Assembly (NCBI GenBank): GCA_031256575.1
Contig: JAIRQI010000120.1
Span: forward strand, 1 to 8,656
DNA length: 8,656 nt
Reading direction: 5' to 3'
Source: Coriobacteriales bacterium
GTDB lineage: Bacteria > Actinomycetota > Coriobacteriia > Coriobacteriales > UBA8131
Shown here piece after piece: positions 1-6,158 of this stretch (positions within the stretch are counted from its first letter, which is position 1; each line of letters starts with the position of its first letter). Position numbers and translations under genes: made by a program. The notes below the pieces were generated by a model. The model did not search any database. It saw nothing but the letters and a program-made list of their open reading frames with translations, and was not told the DNA's origin.

Positions 1-218
1 CCGGAGGCAACACCGATGACAAAGGTTGTAGTGAAGATCTTTGCCCAAAATTTCGTTGCTGCTTTGTCTTTAGGGTCGCGAGTCTTGTAGTAGCGTGTTT
101 CAGCCAAGGCTACGAACAAGCCGATTCCAATTGACAGTGGAACGAACAGGAAGTGAAATATTACTGTCAGCGCAAACTGGAATCTTGCTAAAGCGACCAC
201 GTCTGTGAAGAACCCCAT
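1..218 (-). CDS. cydA: Cytochrome bd quinol oxidase subunit I (CydA), N-terminal part, cut by window edge
   Basis: Subunit I of the membrane-bound cytochrome bd oxidase, which oxidises quinol and reduces O2 with high affinity. Only the first 72 residues are present; the gene continues beyond base 1. The protein starts MGFFTDVVALARFQFALTV and continues FHFLFVPLSIG, matching the family's N-terminus (ALxRxQFAxTxxFHFLFVPLxxG). His22 corresponds to the conserved first-helix histidine (His19 in E. coli) that ligands a high-spin haem. After it come a helix (about 15-40), an ETRYYKT loop and KFWAKIF leading to the second helix, also family-typical. The ATG at 218 follows a near-perfect AAAGGAGGT site four bases upstream, so the start is secure. 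cydB would be expected downstream, outside the window. The long non-coding leader carries candidate regulatory motifs described separately. Confidence 0.95.
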   Translation of the reverse strand, partial: MGFFTDVVALARFQFALTVIFHFLFVPLSIGIGLFVALAETRYYKTRDPKDKAATKFWAKIFTTTFVIGVAS

Positions 219-241
219 ATGACCTCCTTTCCGTGTTATCC

Positions 242-263
242 GGTCGGCAAGGTTCCCGACCTT
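242..263 (-). promoter_or_regulatory. Two mutually exclusive small hairpins in the cydA leader
   Basis: Seen in the sequence: GGTCGG (242-247) and CCGACC (256-261) form a perfect 6-bp stem with an 8-base loop. AAGGT (249-253) and ACCTT (259-263) form an overlapping 5-bp stem that cannot coexist with it. In the cydA transcript, the ACCTT strand also matches the AAGG of the ribosome site about 20 bases downstream. A translational switch is therefore conceivable, but this rests on base pairing alone. Confidence 0.35.
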
Positions 264-409
264 CTCCCTTTAGTTTTGACAGTGTTGCTGATGGTTGATT
301 ACCGATCAGAACCCCTGTCGGGTTAATCGACCAAGCTGAGTTACTTCTTAAAGGCTAATCGACTAGCCCAACCAAAACCCTTGCTTTTATCGGGCTTGCA
401 CCGACTCGC

Positions 410-527
410 TTGTCATCTGGATGCCTGGGTGTCATCAGGCTATCCTATAATGCTACTTAACCAGTTACAATTAAGATGGAGCAATCATACAACTATTCAA
501 ATCAGATGACAAGGGCAAATTGTCATC
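410..527. promoter_or_regulatory. Cluster of TTGTCATC motifs, candidate operator sites for cydA
   Basis: The octamer TTGTCATC occurs exactly at 410-417 and 520-527, as its reverse complement GATGACAA at 505-512, and with one mismatch (GTGTCATC) at 429-436. The copies at 505-512 and 520-527 form a perfect 8-bp inverted repeat with a 7-base spacer. The cluster straddles the best candidate cydA promoter (442-470): the dyad lies upstream, and the two single copies lie at and just after the predicted start. The motif does not match any regulator site I can name with confidence. The dyad alone could also be read as a weak hairpin. Confidence 0.4.
442..470 (-). promoter_or_regulatory. Candidate cydA promoter
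   Basis: On the minus strand, TTGTAA (470-465) is separated by 17 bases from TAGGAT (447-442), an acceptable match to -35 and -10 hexamers of the actinobacterial TAnnnT type. It would give a leader of about 215 bases before the cydA start. The position agrees with the flanking repeated motifs, but promoter-like hexamers arise often by chance. Confidence 0.3.
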
Positions 528-648
528 ATTTTGTTACATTTTAGCAAAAATCACCCACCAGCGGATTCAACATAAACGGGTAACCAAAAAGTATTATTCG
601 CACATGCTATATAGCAAACAAGCTAGCCTCAAGCTGATAGTTACCAGT

Positions 649-802
649 TGTGCAGTGCTGGGTTGCTGCTTAATGAGAGACAGTCCAAGTGCAGCACCGG
701 GTAACAGCAGGGTGAGAAGCCACCTAGTGCAGCACAGGGTAACAGCAGGGTGAGAAGCCCACCTAGAGCAGCCCCGGGTTGCTGCTTGACGAGAAGCTGC
801 CT
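649..802. repeat. Four degenerate tandem copies of a 38-39 bp unit
   Basis: Copies begin at about 649, 688, 726 and 765. The two central copies are nearly identical, sharing GCAGCAC, GGGTAACAGCAGGGTGAG and AAGCC(C)ACCTAG. The outer copies share GGGTTGCTGCTT in place of GGGTAACAGCAG and are more diverged. The last copy contains a hairpin, AGCAGC (767-772) with GCTGCT (781-786), and ends just before the CorC-like stop codon. Units are contiguous with no spacers, so this is not CRISPR. The function is unknown; a repeated intergenic element or a read-through/termination region of the leftward gene is possible. Confidence 0.8.
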
Positions 803-805
803 CGT

Positions 806-2143
806 TCAGTCGCTATCTTGGAATTGCTCGGAATCATCTTCAGTGGGTCGGTTGTTGGTTACCCGCAATAAGGAGATCCGCCGCCGCCGCATGCTTTGCA
901 CCTTGAAGGTATAGCCTTCTATCTCAAAGACATCGCCGACTTGGGGAACACTGTCAATGGTGTCCAGCAACCAACCAGCGATGGTCTCATAATCATCGCC
1001 CTCTTGTACCGGAAAGCCAAGTTCCCGCGCGTCATCAGTCGGAAAACGACCATCGATCAGCCACTCATTCTCAGAAAGCTGGGTCTGATACTTGTTATCG
1101 GGGTCATACTCGTCAGCAATCTCACCAACGATTTCCTCCACAATATCTTCTACCGAGATAATACCTGCGGTGCCACCATACTCATCGACGACAATCGCCA
1201 CTTGCTGGTGCGAGGTCTGCATCTCTCCGAGCAAAGGCAGGATGTCTTTGGTCTCGGGAATAAACATCAGTTCGCGCAGGAAGTCGGTGACCGGGTCATC
1301 TGCTCGATCGTCAATCATTGGTGCCAACAGGTCTTTGAGCATGACGATACCGATGATACGGTCCGGATTCTCATGATAAACCGGCAAGCGGGAGAAGCCC
1401 GTGCCACGCATCCGGTTGATAGCGGCTCCGACCGTAGCATCATCTTCAAGAGAGATCATATCGACGCGGGGGGTCATGATTTCCCGGGCTACGGTGTCGC
1501 CCAGATCAAAGATCTCTCTGATCATCCGCTTCTCTTCGTCCAGTAAGGTCTCTTGTTCGGTTACCAGATACTTGATTTCTTCTTCACTGACTGCCTGGCG
1601 GTCGTCGGCGCTTTTAATACCGAAGATGCGAGCAATCAGGTTAGTCGAGGCCGATAGAAAAGTCACCACTGGCCGGGTCAGCCTTGCACAAAAGTTGATA
1701 ACACCAGCGGTGCGCATCGCTGTCTTTTCAGCGTTGGCTAAGGCAATGCGTTTGGGTACCAGCTCACCGATGACCAGGCTGATATAACTGATGACCAAGG
1801 TGATGGTGATTACAGAGAGCGGCCCGGCGATTGCGCTCAGCCAAGCCAGGCCAAAGCCGTTCAGCCAGTTGGCGATAGGAATCGCCAGCGCGGTAGCGGC
1901 AACGATTGAAGAACCTAGCGAGAGCAGGGTGATAGCTACCTGAATCGTTGCCAGCAAGCGGTCAGAGTCAGCTGCCATCTGCAAAGCTCTACTGGCTCGG
2001 GCTGACTGCTCAACCTGGTCGGAATCGATTATCTGCTGCAGCACCGATCGTCGGGCACTGATTAAGGCCATCTCTGACATCGAGAAATAGCCATTTAGGA
2101 TGATCAACAACAACGCAACCAGAATGCTGACCAAGATATCCAT
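806..2143 (-). CDS. CNNM/CBS/CorC-domain membrane protein (HlyC/CorC family, probable Mg2+/Co2+ efflux)
   Basis: A 445-residue protein with the full architecture of the HlyC/CorC (CNNM) family. Residues 1-200 form the CNNM/DUF21 membrane domain, with hydrophobic segments near 3-20, 66-95 and 100-128, and the family signature [10 protein letters not shown] at 126-135. A CBS pair follows at about 220-340, with MTPRVDM (223-229) and [20 protein letters not shown] near 318-337. The C-terminal CorC_HlyC domain lies at about 355-430, and the tail is acidic. Relatives act in magnesium and cobalt efflux or homeostasis at the cytoplasmic membrane; the older 'haemolysin' label is misleading. The ATG at 2143 precedes a typical hydrophobic start; the only purine-rich site, GGGGGAG, lies about 12 bases upstream, which is long. 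The gene appears monocistronic. The exact ion cannot be read from sequence. Confidence 0.92.
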   Translation of the reverse strand: MDILVSILVALLLIILNGYFSMSEMALISARRSVLQQIIDSDQVEQSARASRALQMAADSDRLLATIQVAITLLSLGSSIVAATALAIPIANWLNGFGLAWLSAIAGPLSVITITLVISYISLVIGELVPKRIALANAEKTAMRTAGVINFCARLTRPVVTFLSASTNLIARIFGIKSADDRQAVSEEEIKYLVTEQETLLDEEKRMIREIFDLGDTVAREIMTPRVDMISLEDDATVGAAINRMRGTGFSRLPVYHENPDRIIGIVMLKDLLAPMIDDRADDPVTDFLRELMFIPETKDILPLLGEMQTSHQQVAIVVDEYGGTAGIISVEDIVEEIVGEIADEYDPDNKYQTQLSENEWLIDGRFPTDDARELGFPVQEGDDYETIAGWLLDTIDSVPQVGDVFEIEGYTFKVQSMRRRRISLLRVTNNRPTEDDSEQFQDSD

Positions 2144-2202
2144 TTAAGTTACTTACTCCCCCTATTCGGTTTGATAAAGAACCACCCTCTACTACTGCTC
2201 AA

Positions 2203-2208
2203 AGTATA
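2203..2208 (-). promoter_or_regulatory. Candidate -10 box for the CorC-like gene
   Basis: TATACT on the minus strand lies 60 bases upstream of the CorC-like ATG. Only a poor -35 match (TTAGAA, 18 bases further up) accompanies it, so this is a tentative call. Confidence 0.22.
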
Positions 2209-2299
2209 AAGAAAGTGCAATACCTATTCTAAGCTGAAACCTGCTCTTAGCAAACCAGACCAGCTTACTGTAGCAGGTACGTAATCCATTTCGGTTCGC

Positions 2300-2332
2300 T
2301 TTGGGCCGCTTCAGACTCGCTTCAAGCCCAAA
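2300..2332. repeat. Inverted repeat TTTGGGC/GCCCAAA enclosing a duplicated CGCTTCA
   Basis: TTTGGGC (2300-2306) and GCCCAAA (2326-2332) are perfect 7-bp inverted arms around a 19-base loop. The loop contains CGCTTCA twice. A further near-copy of CTCGCTTCAAGCC, CTCGTTCAAGCC, begins at about 2337. It lies between two leftward genes. It has no T-run in either direction, so it is not a typical terminator. Confidence 0.4.
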
Positions 2333-2381
2333 TCACCTCGTTCAAGCCTGATTTTAGGGTATCTCAAAGCAATAAAGACCC

Positions 2382-2420
2382 AGCTGGCAGCTTAATTGTA
2401 CCAGTCATTTCTGGCCAGCT
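2382..2420 (-). terminator. Possible transcription terminator after the small membrane protein gene
   Basis: On the minus strand, AGCTGGC, which overlaps the stop codon (2420-2414), pairs perfectly with GCCAGCT (2388-2382). A short CAG/CTG helix lies inside the 25-base loop. Downstream sequence reads GGGTCTTTATTGCTTT, T-rich but not a clean T-run. The position, directly at the end of the acpS-nnrD cluster, supports termination; the loop is longer than usual. Confidence 0.33.
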
Positions 2421-2986
2421 TATTCGTCTTTGGCTTCGTCGTCCTCAAAATGGCCATGCTCGCTACGCAGTTTGAGGCGTTGCGACTTATTCGAATAGAC
2501 GGTGGAGCGGTCCAAATCGGAGTCTAAATCAAACTCTCGGTCGGGGTCTACAGTATGTGCACTGCGTATCAAAGTAATAATTGTGGATAAGACCTGGACA
2601 ATGAACAGGCTGGCAATTGCTGTGCTCCAGCGGTCTGTAACAAGCATTAATCCATTGAAATCCTGGGAGAAGGCAAAGAGGAACACTACCAGCATAGCCG
2701 ACAATGCCGAGATCACCAGCCAGGGTAGCGCGTTGTTGAACAGTAGCAATCTAACCCCCAGGCCTGGTAGGGAATCGGCATCACTAGCTGCTGTGATATC
2801 TCTACGATAGAAGCGGAACAATAAGACGATGGCTAGCATCAGAAAGGTTAAGAAAGCCAGGCTGCTGACTACGAGGTTTATTACAGCCCAGGATCCTGAA
2901 TCAAATACCCCAGCTAAAGGTACCTGCTCTTCGGGGATTGGGATGGTGTTGTCAGCGAGCAGTATCGGGATTGTACGGACAGGCAT
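2420..2986 (-). CDS. Small membrane protein of unknown function, coupled to nnrD
   Basis: A 188-residue protein I cannot assign to a named family. Three hydrophobic segments are visible at about 35-58, 85-107 and 121-141. A polar loop RRDITAASDADS separates the first two. The C-terminal 45 residues are strongly charged (DPDREFDLDSDLDR, EDDEAKDE) and probably cytoplasmic. Before the first segment is IPEEQVPLAGVFDSGSWAV; this 'I-x-EE-x-VPLA ... W' pattern resembles the membrane-anchor segment at the C-termini of some Gram-positive surface proteins, but here it is N-terminal (an inference from memory). The ATG lies two bases after the nnrD TAG stop (TAGCAATG), and its site AAGGA is inside the last nnrD codons, eight bases upstream of the ATG. 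Translational coupling with nnrD is very likely. It is the last gene of the cluster. Confidence 0.85.
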   Translation of the reverse strand: MPVRTIPILLADNTIPIPEEQVPLAGVFDSGSWAVINLVVSSLAFLTFLMLAIVLLFRFYRRDITAASDADSLPGLGVRLLLFNNALPWLVISALSAMLVVFLFAFSQDFNGLMLVTDRWSTAIASLFIVQVLSTIITLIRSAHTVDPDREFDLDSDLDRSTVYSNKSQRLKLRSEHGHFEDDEAKDE

Positions 2987-2988
2987 TG

Positions 2989-3828
2989 CTAAGTTCCTTC
3001 AATTTCATAAAATGTTGCCGATAATGTATCAATGATATCACGCGCAATAAGGCTTCGCCTACTACCATTCACCTCGGCCAAGCTCCCTGCCCGACCGTGG
3101 ATCTGAACCGCATAGCTCGCTGCCTGCCAGGTAGTCAGACCCTGCGCCAACAAAGAAGCGATGATTCCAGCTAAAACGTCCCCAGAACCGGCTTTGGCCA
3201 GAGCCGCTGTACCATCTTGATAATGAAAAGGCTCAACCTCTCGCTCAGGACTGAAGACATCGGTTTCGGCACCCTTAGCTACCACCACAGCTTGCAGAAG
3301 CAAAGCCAGTTCAGCAGCTGTACTGGTATTAGTCGTAGCTAACAGTCGCTTCAGCTCACCAGCATGTGGGGTCAATATGACACCAGCTGGCAGGGATTGC
3401 CAAAGCAGCTTACCATCCAAGTCGGTTTCCGATAGCAGGTTCAAAGCATCAGCATCCAAAACCAGCGGACAAGCCGTCTGCTTGAGCAGATTAGCCAAAA
3501 AGCCCCGAGTCGATTCAGTCACAGTAAGCCCCGGGCCACAGAGAATGGCATCTATCCGTTGCATCTGAGGCAAAATGCCAACCAGGGCATGCGCTGCAAA
3601 GGCTCCATTAGTCTCAGCTGCAGCAATCACCGGCACAGTTAACAGATGGCTCTGAGCGACCTGCACCACAGAAGCCGGAATAGCCAAACTGGTATAACCT
3701 GCCCCAGAGCGGGCAGCCGCCTGAGCAGCCAATATCGCCGCTCCCGGAAAACGCGCTGAGCCAGCAACAATCAACAGGCAACCCCGCGTATATTTGTTTG
3801 CGTCACGCTCGATGGTTGGTAATTGCAT
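2989..3828 (-). CDS. nnrD: ADP-dependent (S)-NAD(P)H-hydrate dehydratase
   Basis: Repairs hydrated, damaged NADH and NADPH in the cytoplasm by dehydrating the S epimer with ADP. The 279-residue protein is a ribokinase-like YjeF C-terminal domain. Motifs in order: KYTRG (12-16), VAGSARFPGAA (21-31), CGPGL (97-101), LDADALN (124-130), LTPHAGE (152-158), VAKG (183-186), and GSGDVLAG with the probable catalytic Asp217. Many bacteria fuse this domain to an N-terminal epimerase (NnrE) in a protein of about 500 residues; here the epimerase half is absent. I chose the ATG at 3828 because AAAGGG lies eight bases upstream. An in-frame GTG at 3846 would add six residues and has only a weak GGAG nearby. 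The next gene starts two bases after the stop. acpS lies upstream across a 213-base gap. Confidence 0.93.
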   Translation of the reverse strand: MQLPTIERDANKYTRGCLLIVAGSARFPGAAILAAQAAARSGAGYTSLAIPASVVQVAQSHLLTVPVIAAAETNGAFAAHALVGILPQMQRIDAILCGPGLTVTESTRGFLANLLKQTACPLVLDADALNLLSETDLDGKLLWQSLPAGVILTPHAGELKRLLATTNTSTAAELALLLQAVVVAKGAETDVFSPEREVEPFHYQDGTAALAKAGSGDVLAGIIASLLAQGLTTWQAASYAVQIHGRAGSLAEVNGSRRSLIARDIIDTLSATFYEIEGT

Positions 3829-3868
3829 CTGCCTCACCCTTTGCACACACTCCGAATACTATCTATCT

Positions 3869-3897
3869 ATCGTCGTTGGTCTTCTGCTGATTGTCAA
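3869..3897 (-). promoter_or_regulatory. Candidate promoter for nnrD and the membrane protein gene
   Basis: On the minus strand a perfect -35 hexamer TTGACA (3897-3892) is followed after 17 bases by GACGAT (3874-3869), a weak -10. It lies in the 213-base acpS-nnrD gap, so nnrD may have its own start of transcription. Three CTAT repeats (3859-3870) overlap and follow the -10. Confidence 0.35.
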
Positions 3898-4041
3898 CTA
3901 AATAGTGTTTTTGCTTGCAACGGTTTTGCTGCTTGAGGAGAAACCCTCGGTCATCAACCCGTAGTTTGGGGACTGTGTCTACTGATACCGGGTAATCCTG
4001 TTCAGCCAAAGAAACTTCAGAAGCTTGTTAACCATCTCTGG

Positions 4042-4797
4042 CTAGAGCTGCGGTTCTTCGGGCTCCTGCTCAACCGCTTGCTCAGTCTGCTCGCCATACC
4101 CCGACTCCAGCTCATCTAGTAGTGAGCGCAATTGTTTGAACTGCTTGAGCAACTCAGCCTTGGCATCGACTTTCTCGACGCGCGGAGGCTGGTCCTGCTC
4201 CCGAATCGCCACCGCTGAGGCCACCCCGACCTGATGGGTATAAGACAAGGAGAGTTCAATAGATAACACCCCCTGCCGTTCAGCTTCAGCTTTTGCAGCA
4301 CCACTGAGATGGGGATAAGGGCGGCCATGCTCGCTATGCCGAACCTCAACATCGGTCCAGCCGATTCCGCGTAAACCGGTACCTAGGGCTTTCAACACCG
4401 CTTCTTTGGCAGCGAAGAACAAGGCATAATGGGTAATCGGCTTAGCCTTGGATTCTGCATAGCTAATCTCAGCTGCCGTAAACAGGCGATCCCGCATACG
4501 CGGCACCCGCTCAAACGCTTTCGCCATCCGGGCAATCTCGATGATATCCACACCTAAACCAGCCAAGTTGGATTTCGGCTGACGAGCTGCAGGCACTGGC
4601 TTGGAGCTGGTTGGTTGGTTCGCCAAAGCTTGGCTAGGAGGGTTTTGACCTGTCGACGAAACCTCACCAGCGGCTGCCGAGTCTTCAGCTCCGACCTCGT
4701 CAGCAGGCGCAGAGCCTTGAGACTCGTCATCAGAAGAGTGAAGCAGAGGCTCGGGTTTATCCCCATTGATTAGGTTCATATCGTCTGCAGCGTTCAT
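4042..4797 (-). CDS. acpS: Holo-[acyl-carrier-protein] synthase with extra N- and C-terminal regions
   Basis: Transfers 4'-phosphopantetheine from CoA to the serine of apo-ACP, activating fatty-acid synthesis. The catalytic core lies at residues 79-199 of 251: AGLGVDIIEIARMAKAFER with metal-binding Asp84, RLFTAAEISYAESK, FAAKEAVLKALGTG with Glu132, GWTDVEV, HGRPY, and LSLSYTHQVGVASAVA. Stand-alone AcpS is usually about 120-130 residues, so this protein is nearly double length. Residues 1-78 are an acidic, Ser/Ala/Pro-rich, probably disordered tail. Residues 200-251 contain a charged helix (KAELLKQFKQLRSLLDELE) that could form a coiled coil, then a Glu/Gln-rich end. The start is the first ATG; GGGGAGA lies about 12 bases upstream, and no better start with a ribosome site exists near the core. 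It follows the SIS-domain gene by 48 bases and is probably co-transcribed with it. Confidence 0.92.
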   Translation of the reverse strand: MNAADDMNLINGDKPEPLLHSSDDESQGSAPADEVGAEDSAAAGEVSSTGQNPPSQALANQPTSSKPVPAARQPKSNLAGLGVDIIEIARMAKAFERVPRMRDRLFTAAEISYAESKAKPITHYALFFAAKEAVLKALGTGLRGIGWTDVEVRHSEHGRPYPHLSGAAKAEAERQGVLSIELSLSYTHQVGVASAVAIREQDQPPRVEKVDAKAELLKQFKQLRSLLDELESGYGEQTEQAVEQEPEEPQL

Positions 4798-4845
4798 TCG
4801 CTGGTTTGTCTCCCCATTTTGTATAGACGGCTGCTTAAGCCAGGC

Positions 4846-6048
4846 TCACTCGGAGATTACAGCCTTGCTCAGGTAGCGCGGGTTATCGATATCCCGGCCC
4901 AAGAGCTGGGCGAGTGCGTGGGCGAACAGCTGCAAAGTGACGACGGCGACGAAGGGCTGCTGTAGCTCGCTGGGTTGGCCGAGCCAGAGCGTTTGATTAG
5001 CCAGTTCGCCGACGCGCTTGTCATTGTCAGCAGCCAGAGCAAGCAGCCTGGCGCCATACTGCCGGGATTTTTGGATAACCGCATAAATCGGGTCGTCCGG
5101 ACTGTTGAGTGGTAGTAAAGCAACCAGCGGAGTGGCCTGATCGGGATCAATCAGGGCAATCGGGCCATGCTGGAACTCCAGCGCCGGAAAGGCCTCAGCA
5201 TGCAGATAGCTGGTTTCTTTGAGCTTCAAAGCACCTTCGTAACAGGTTGCTACTCCGTATCCGCGGCCGATTAGCAGCAGGTTCTTGGCTTGCTCACAGC
5301 TTGCTGCCGCCGCTTCGATACGGGCGATGTTGTCTAGCTTCAAGACCTGCTCAATCAAAGCAGGAAGCTCGGCGAGCTGGTCATGGTAGCTTGCTACTTC
5401 TGCAGCTGAAAGAGCGCCTTGCTGTTGTGCAAGAAATACAGCCAATTGGGATAAGACCAGCAACTGGGCTGTATAACTCTTAGTAGCCGGGACAGCCAGT
5501 TCGACATCTGCCCTGATATAAAGCGTCGCGTCAGCTGCGCGTGCGATATCAGAGTCCAAGACATTGGTGATGGCGATAATGCTTGCTCCATTGGCCTTTG
5601 CCTGGCGGACCGCACTCATGGTGTCACTGGTCTGTCCAGACTGGCTGATAGCAATGACCAAGGCATCGTTTTTACCAGCTGGTCGTTGGAACTTGAACTC
5701 TGAGGCAATCTGGACATCAACAGTCAAGTTGGTTAGCGACTCGATTAGCCCCTTACCGATCAGTCCAGCATGGGATGATGTTCCGCAAGCGACAATATAG
5801 ACATGCTGGATACCGTGCAGTTGCTGATTGAGACTGGCCAATTCCGGAAAGGCTAGTTGCTGAGCGTCCGCGTCATATCGACCAGCTAAAACCTCACGCA
5901 GCACCTGTGGCTGATCGAAGATTTCCTTCAGCATCCAATCGGTAAAGCCAACTGGTTTGGCTGGTATAGCTTGGTTGTCGTTAGCTGTTACGGTGTCTTG
6001 GCTCTGTTGTGCGTCGTCAACAGAACTTGAACTTGTGGACAAGACCAT
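4846..6048 (-). CDS. SIS-domain aminosugar isomerase: GlmS-like isomerase half without the glutaminase domain
   Basis: A 400-residue protein matching the sugar-phosphate isomerase half of glucosamine-6-phosphate synthase from end to end. FTDWMLKEIFDQP (35-47) mirrors the GlmS linker. The first SIS domain (about 78-211) has CGTSSHAG and SQSGQTSDT; the second (about 246-385) has GRGYGVATCYEGALKLKETSYLHAEA split across two motifs. The protein ends NPRYLSKAVISE, like GlmS. Equivalents of E. coli Glu488, His504 and Lys603 are present as Glu278, His294 and Lys395. The N-terminal Cys1 glutaminase domain (about 240 residues) is missing; residues 1-30 are Ser/Asp/Gln-rich. The ATG at 6048 has GAGGAG four bases upstream; an earlier TTG frame (6105) is rejected. 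Adjacent acpS and nnrD occupy the usual glmS neighbourhood. It could use free ammonia, work in reverse as a deaminase, or be a fructosamine-type deglycase; sequence alone does not decide. Confidence 0.87.
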   Translation of the reverse strand: MVLSTSSSSVDDAQQSQDTVTANDNQAIPAKPVGFTDWMLKEIFDQPQVLREVLAGRYDADAQQLAFPELASLNQQLHGIQHVYIVACGTSSHAGLIGKGLIESLTNLTVDVQIASEFKFQRPAGKNDALVIAISQSGQTSDTMSAVRQAKANGASIIAITNVLDSDIARAADATLYIRADVELAVPATKSYTAQLLVLSQLAVFLAQQQGALSAAEVASYHDQLAELPALIEQVLKLDNIARIEAAAASCEQAKNLLLIGRGYGVATCYEGALKLKETSYLHAEAFPALEFQHGPIALIDPDQATPLVALLPLNSPDDPIYAVIQKSRQYGARLLALAADNDKRVGELANQTLWLGQPSELQQPFVAVVTLQLFAHALAQLLGRDIDNPRYLSKAVISE

Positions 6049-6129
6049 ATTTCTCCTCAGATTGTCTTGGATGATAAGTACCTTGAGCAGATTAATACCG
6101 CCCAAAGCAATACCCCAGATTGTTATTCA

Positions 6130-6158
6130 TTTATTCTAGCGTAGGCTAGGCTAATCAA
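6130..6158 (-). promoter_or_regulatory. Candidate promoter of the SIS-domain/acpS cluster
   Basis: On the minus strand TTGATT (6158-6153) is followed after exactly 17 bases by AATAAA (6135-6130). Each hexamer matches four of six consensus bases. A rival -10, TAGAAT, lies three bases upstream. Transcription would begin just after the asd stop codon, giving the cluster its own promoter. Confidence 0.28.

Larger units (their letters stand above)
219..805. other. 587-base non-coding region between cydA and the CorC-like gene
   Basis: No convincing gene on either strand. The stretch is the upstream region of the leftward cydA and the downstream region of the leftward CorC-like gene. It holds the cydA ribosome site and leader hairpins (242-263), a repeated pair GGTTAATCGACC (321-332) and GGCTAATCGACT (353-364), with an imperfect inverted copy GGTTGATTACC near 293-303, a cluster of TTGTCATC motifs (410-527), a 12-bp perfect palindrome TGCTATATAGCA (605-616), and a tandem repeat (649-802). 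A 77-codon TTG-started frame on the plus strand (520-753) runs into the tandem repeat and has no ribosome site; I do not accept it as a gene. Confidence 0.75.

Noticed and set aside
276..281. Plus-strand TTGACA
   Set aside because: There is no -10 at the right distance and no downstream gene on that strand.
446..451. Plus-strand TATAAT as a promoter
   Set aside because: No suitably spaced -35 is present and no plus-strand gene lies downstream.
605..616. 12-bp palindrome TGCTATATAGCA
   Set aside because: It is an isolated palindrome not positioned near any gene start; on its own it is not enough to call a site.
520..753. 77-codon plus-strand frame in the cydA upstream region
   Set aside because: It starts at TTG without a ribosome site, begins inside the TTGTCATC dyad and ends in the tandem repeat, and its protein resembles nothing I recognise.
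649..802. Possible CRISPR array
   Set aside because: The repeats are directly contiguous with no unique spacers between units, and no cas gene is present.
896..1546. 216-codon plus-strand frame opposite the CorC-like gene
   Set aside because: It is the antisense shadow of a well-supported CNNM/CBS/CorC coding sequence and has no family signature of its own.
3829..3846. Earlier GTG start for nnrD
   Set aside because: The ATG at 3828 has a better-placed AAAGGG site, and the six extra residues show no family conservation. I cannot exclude it completely.
3859..3870. CTAT tetranucleotide repeat in the nnrD leader, possible phase-variation tract
   Set aside because: Only three units are present, too few for frequent slippage, and it is outside the coding sequence.
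6049..6105. Earlier TTG start for the SIS-domain protein, adding 19 residues
   Set aside because: GAGGAG directly before the ATG at 6048 marks the start, and the extra residues lie in leader sequence.
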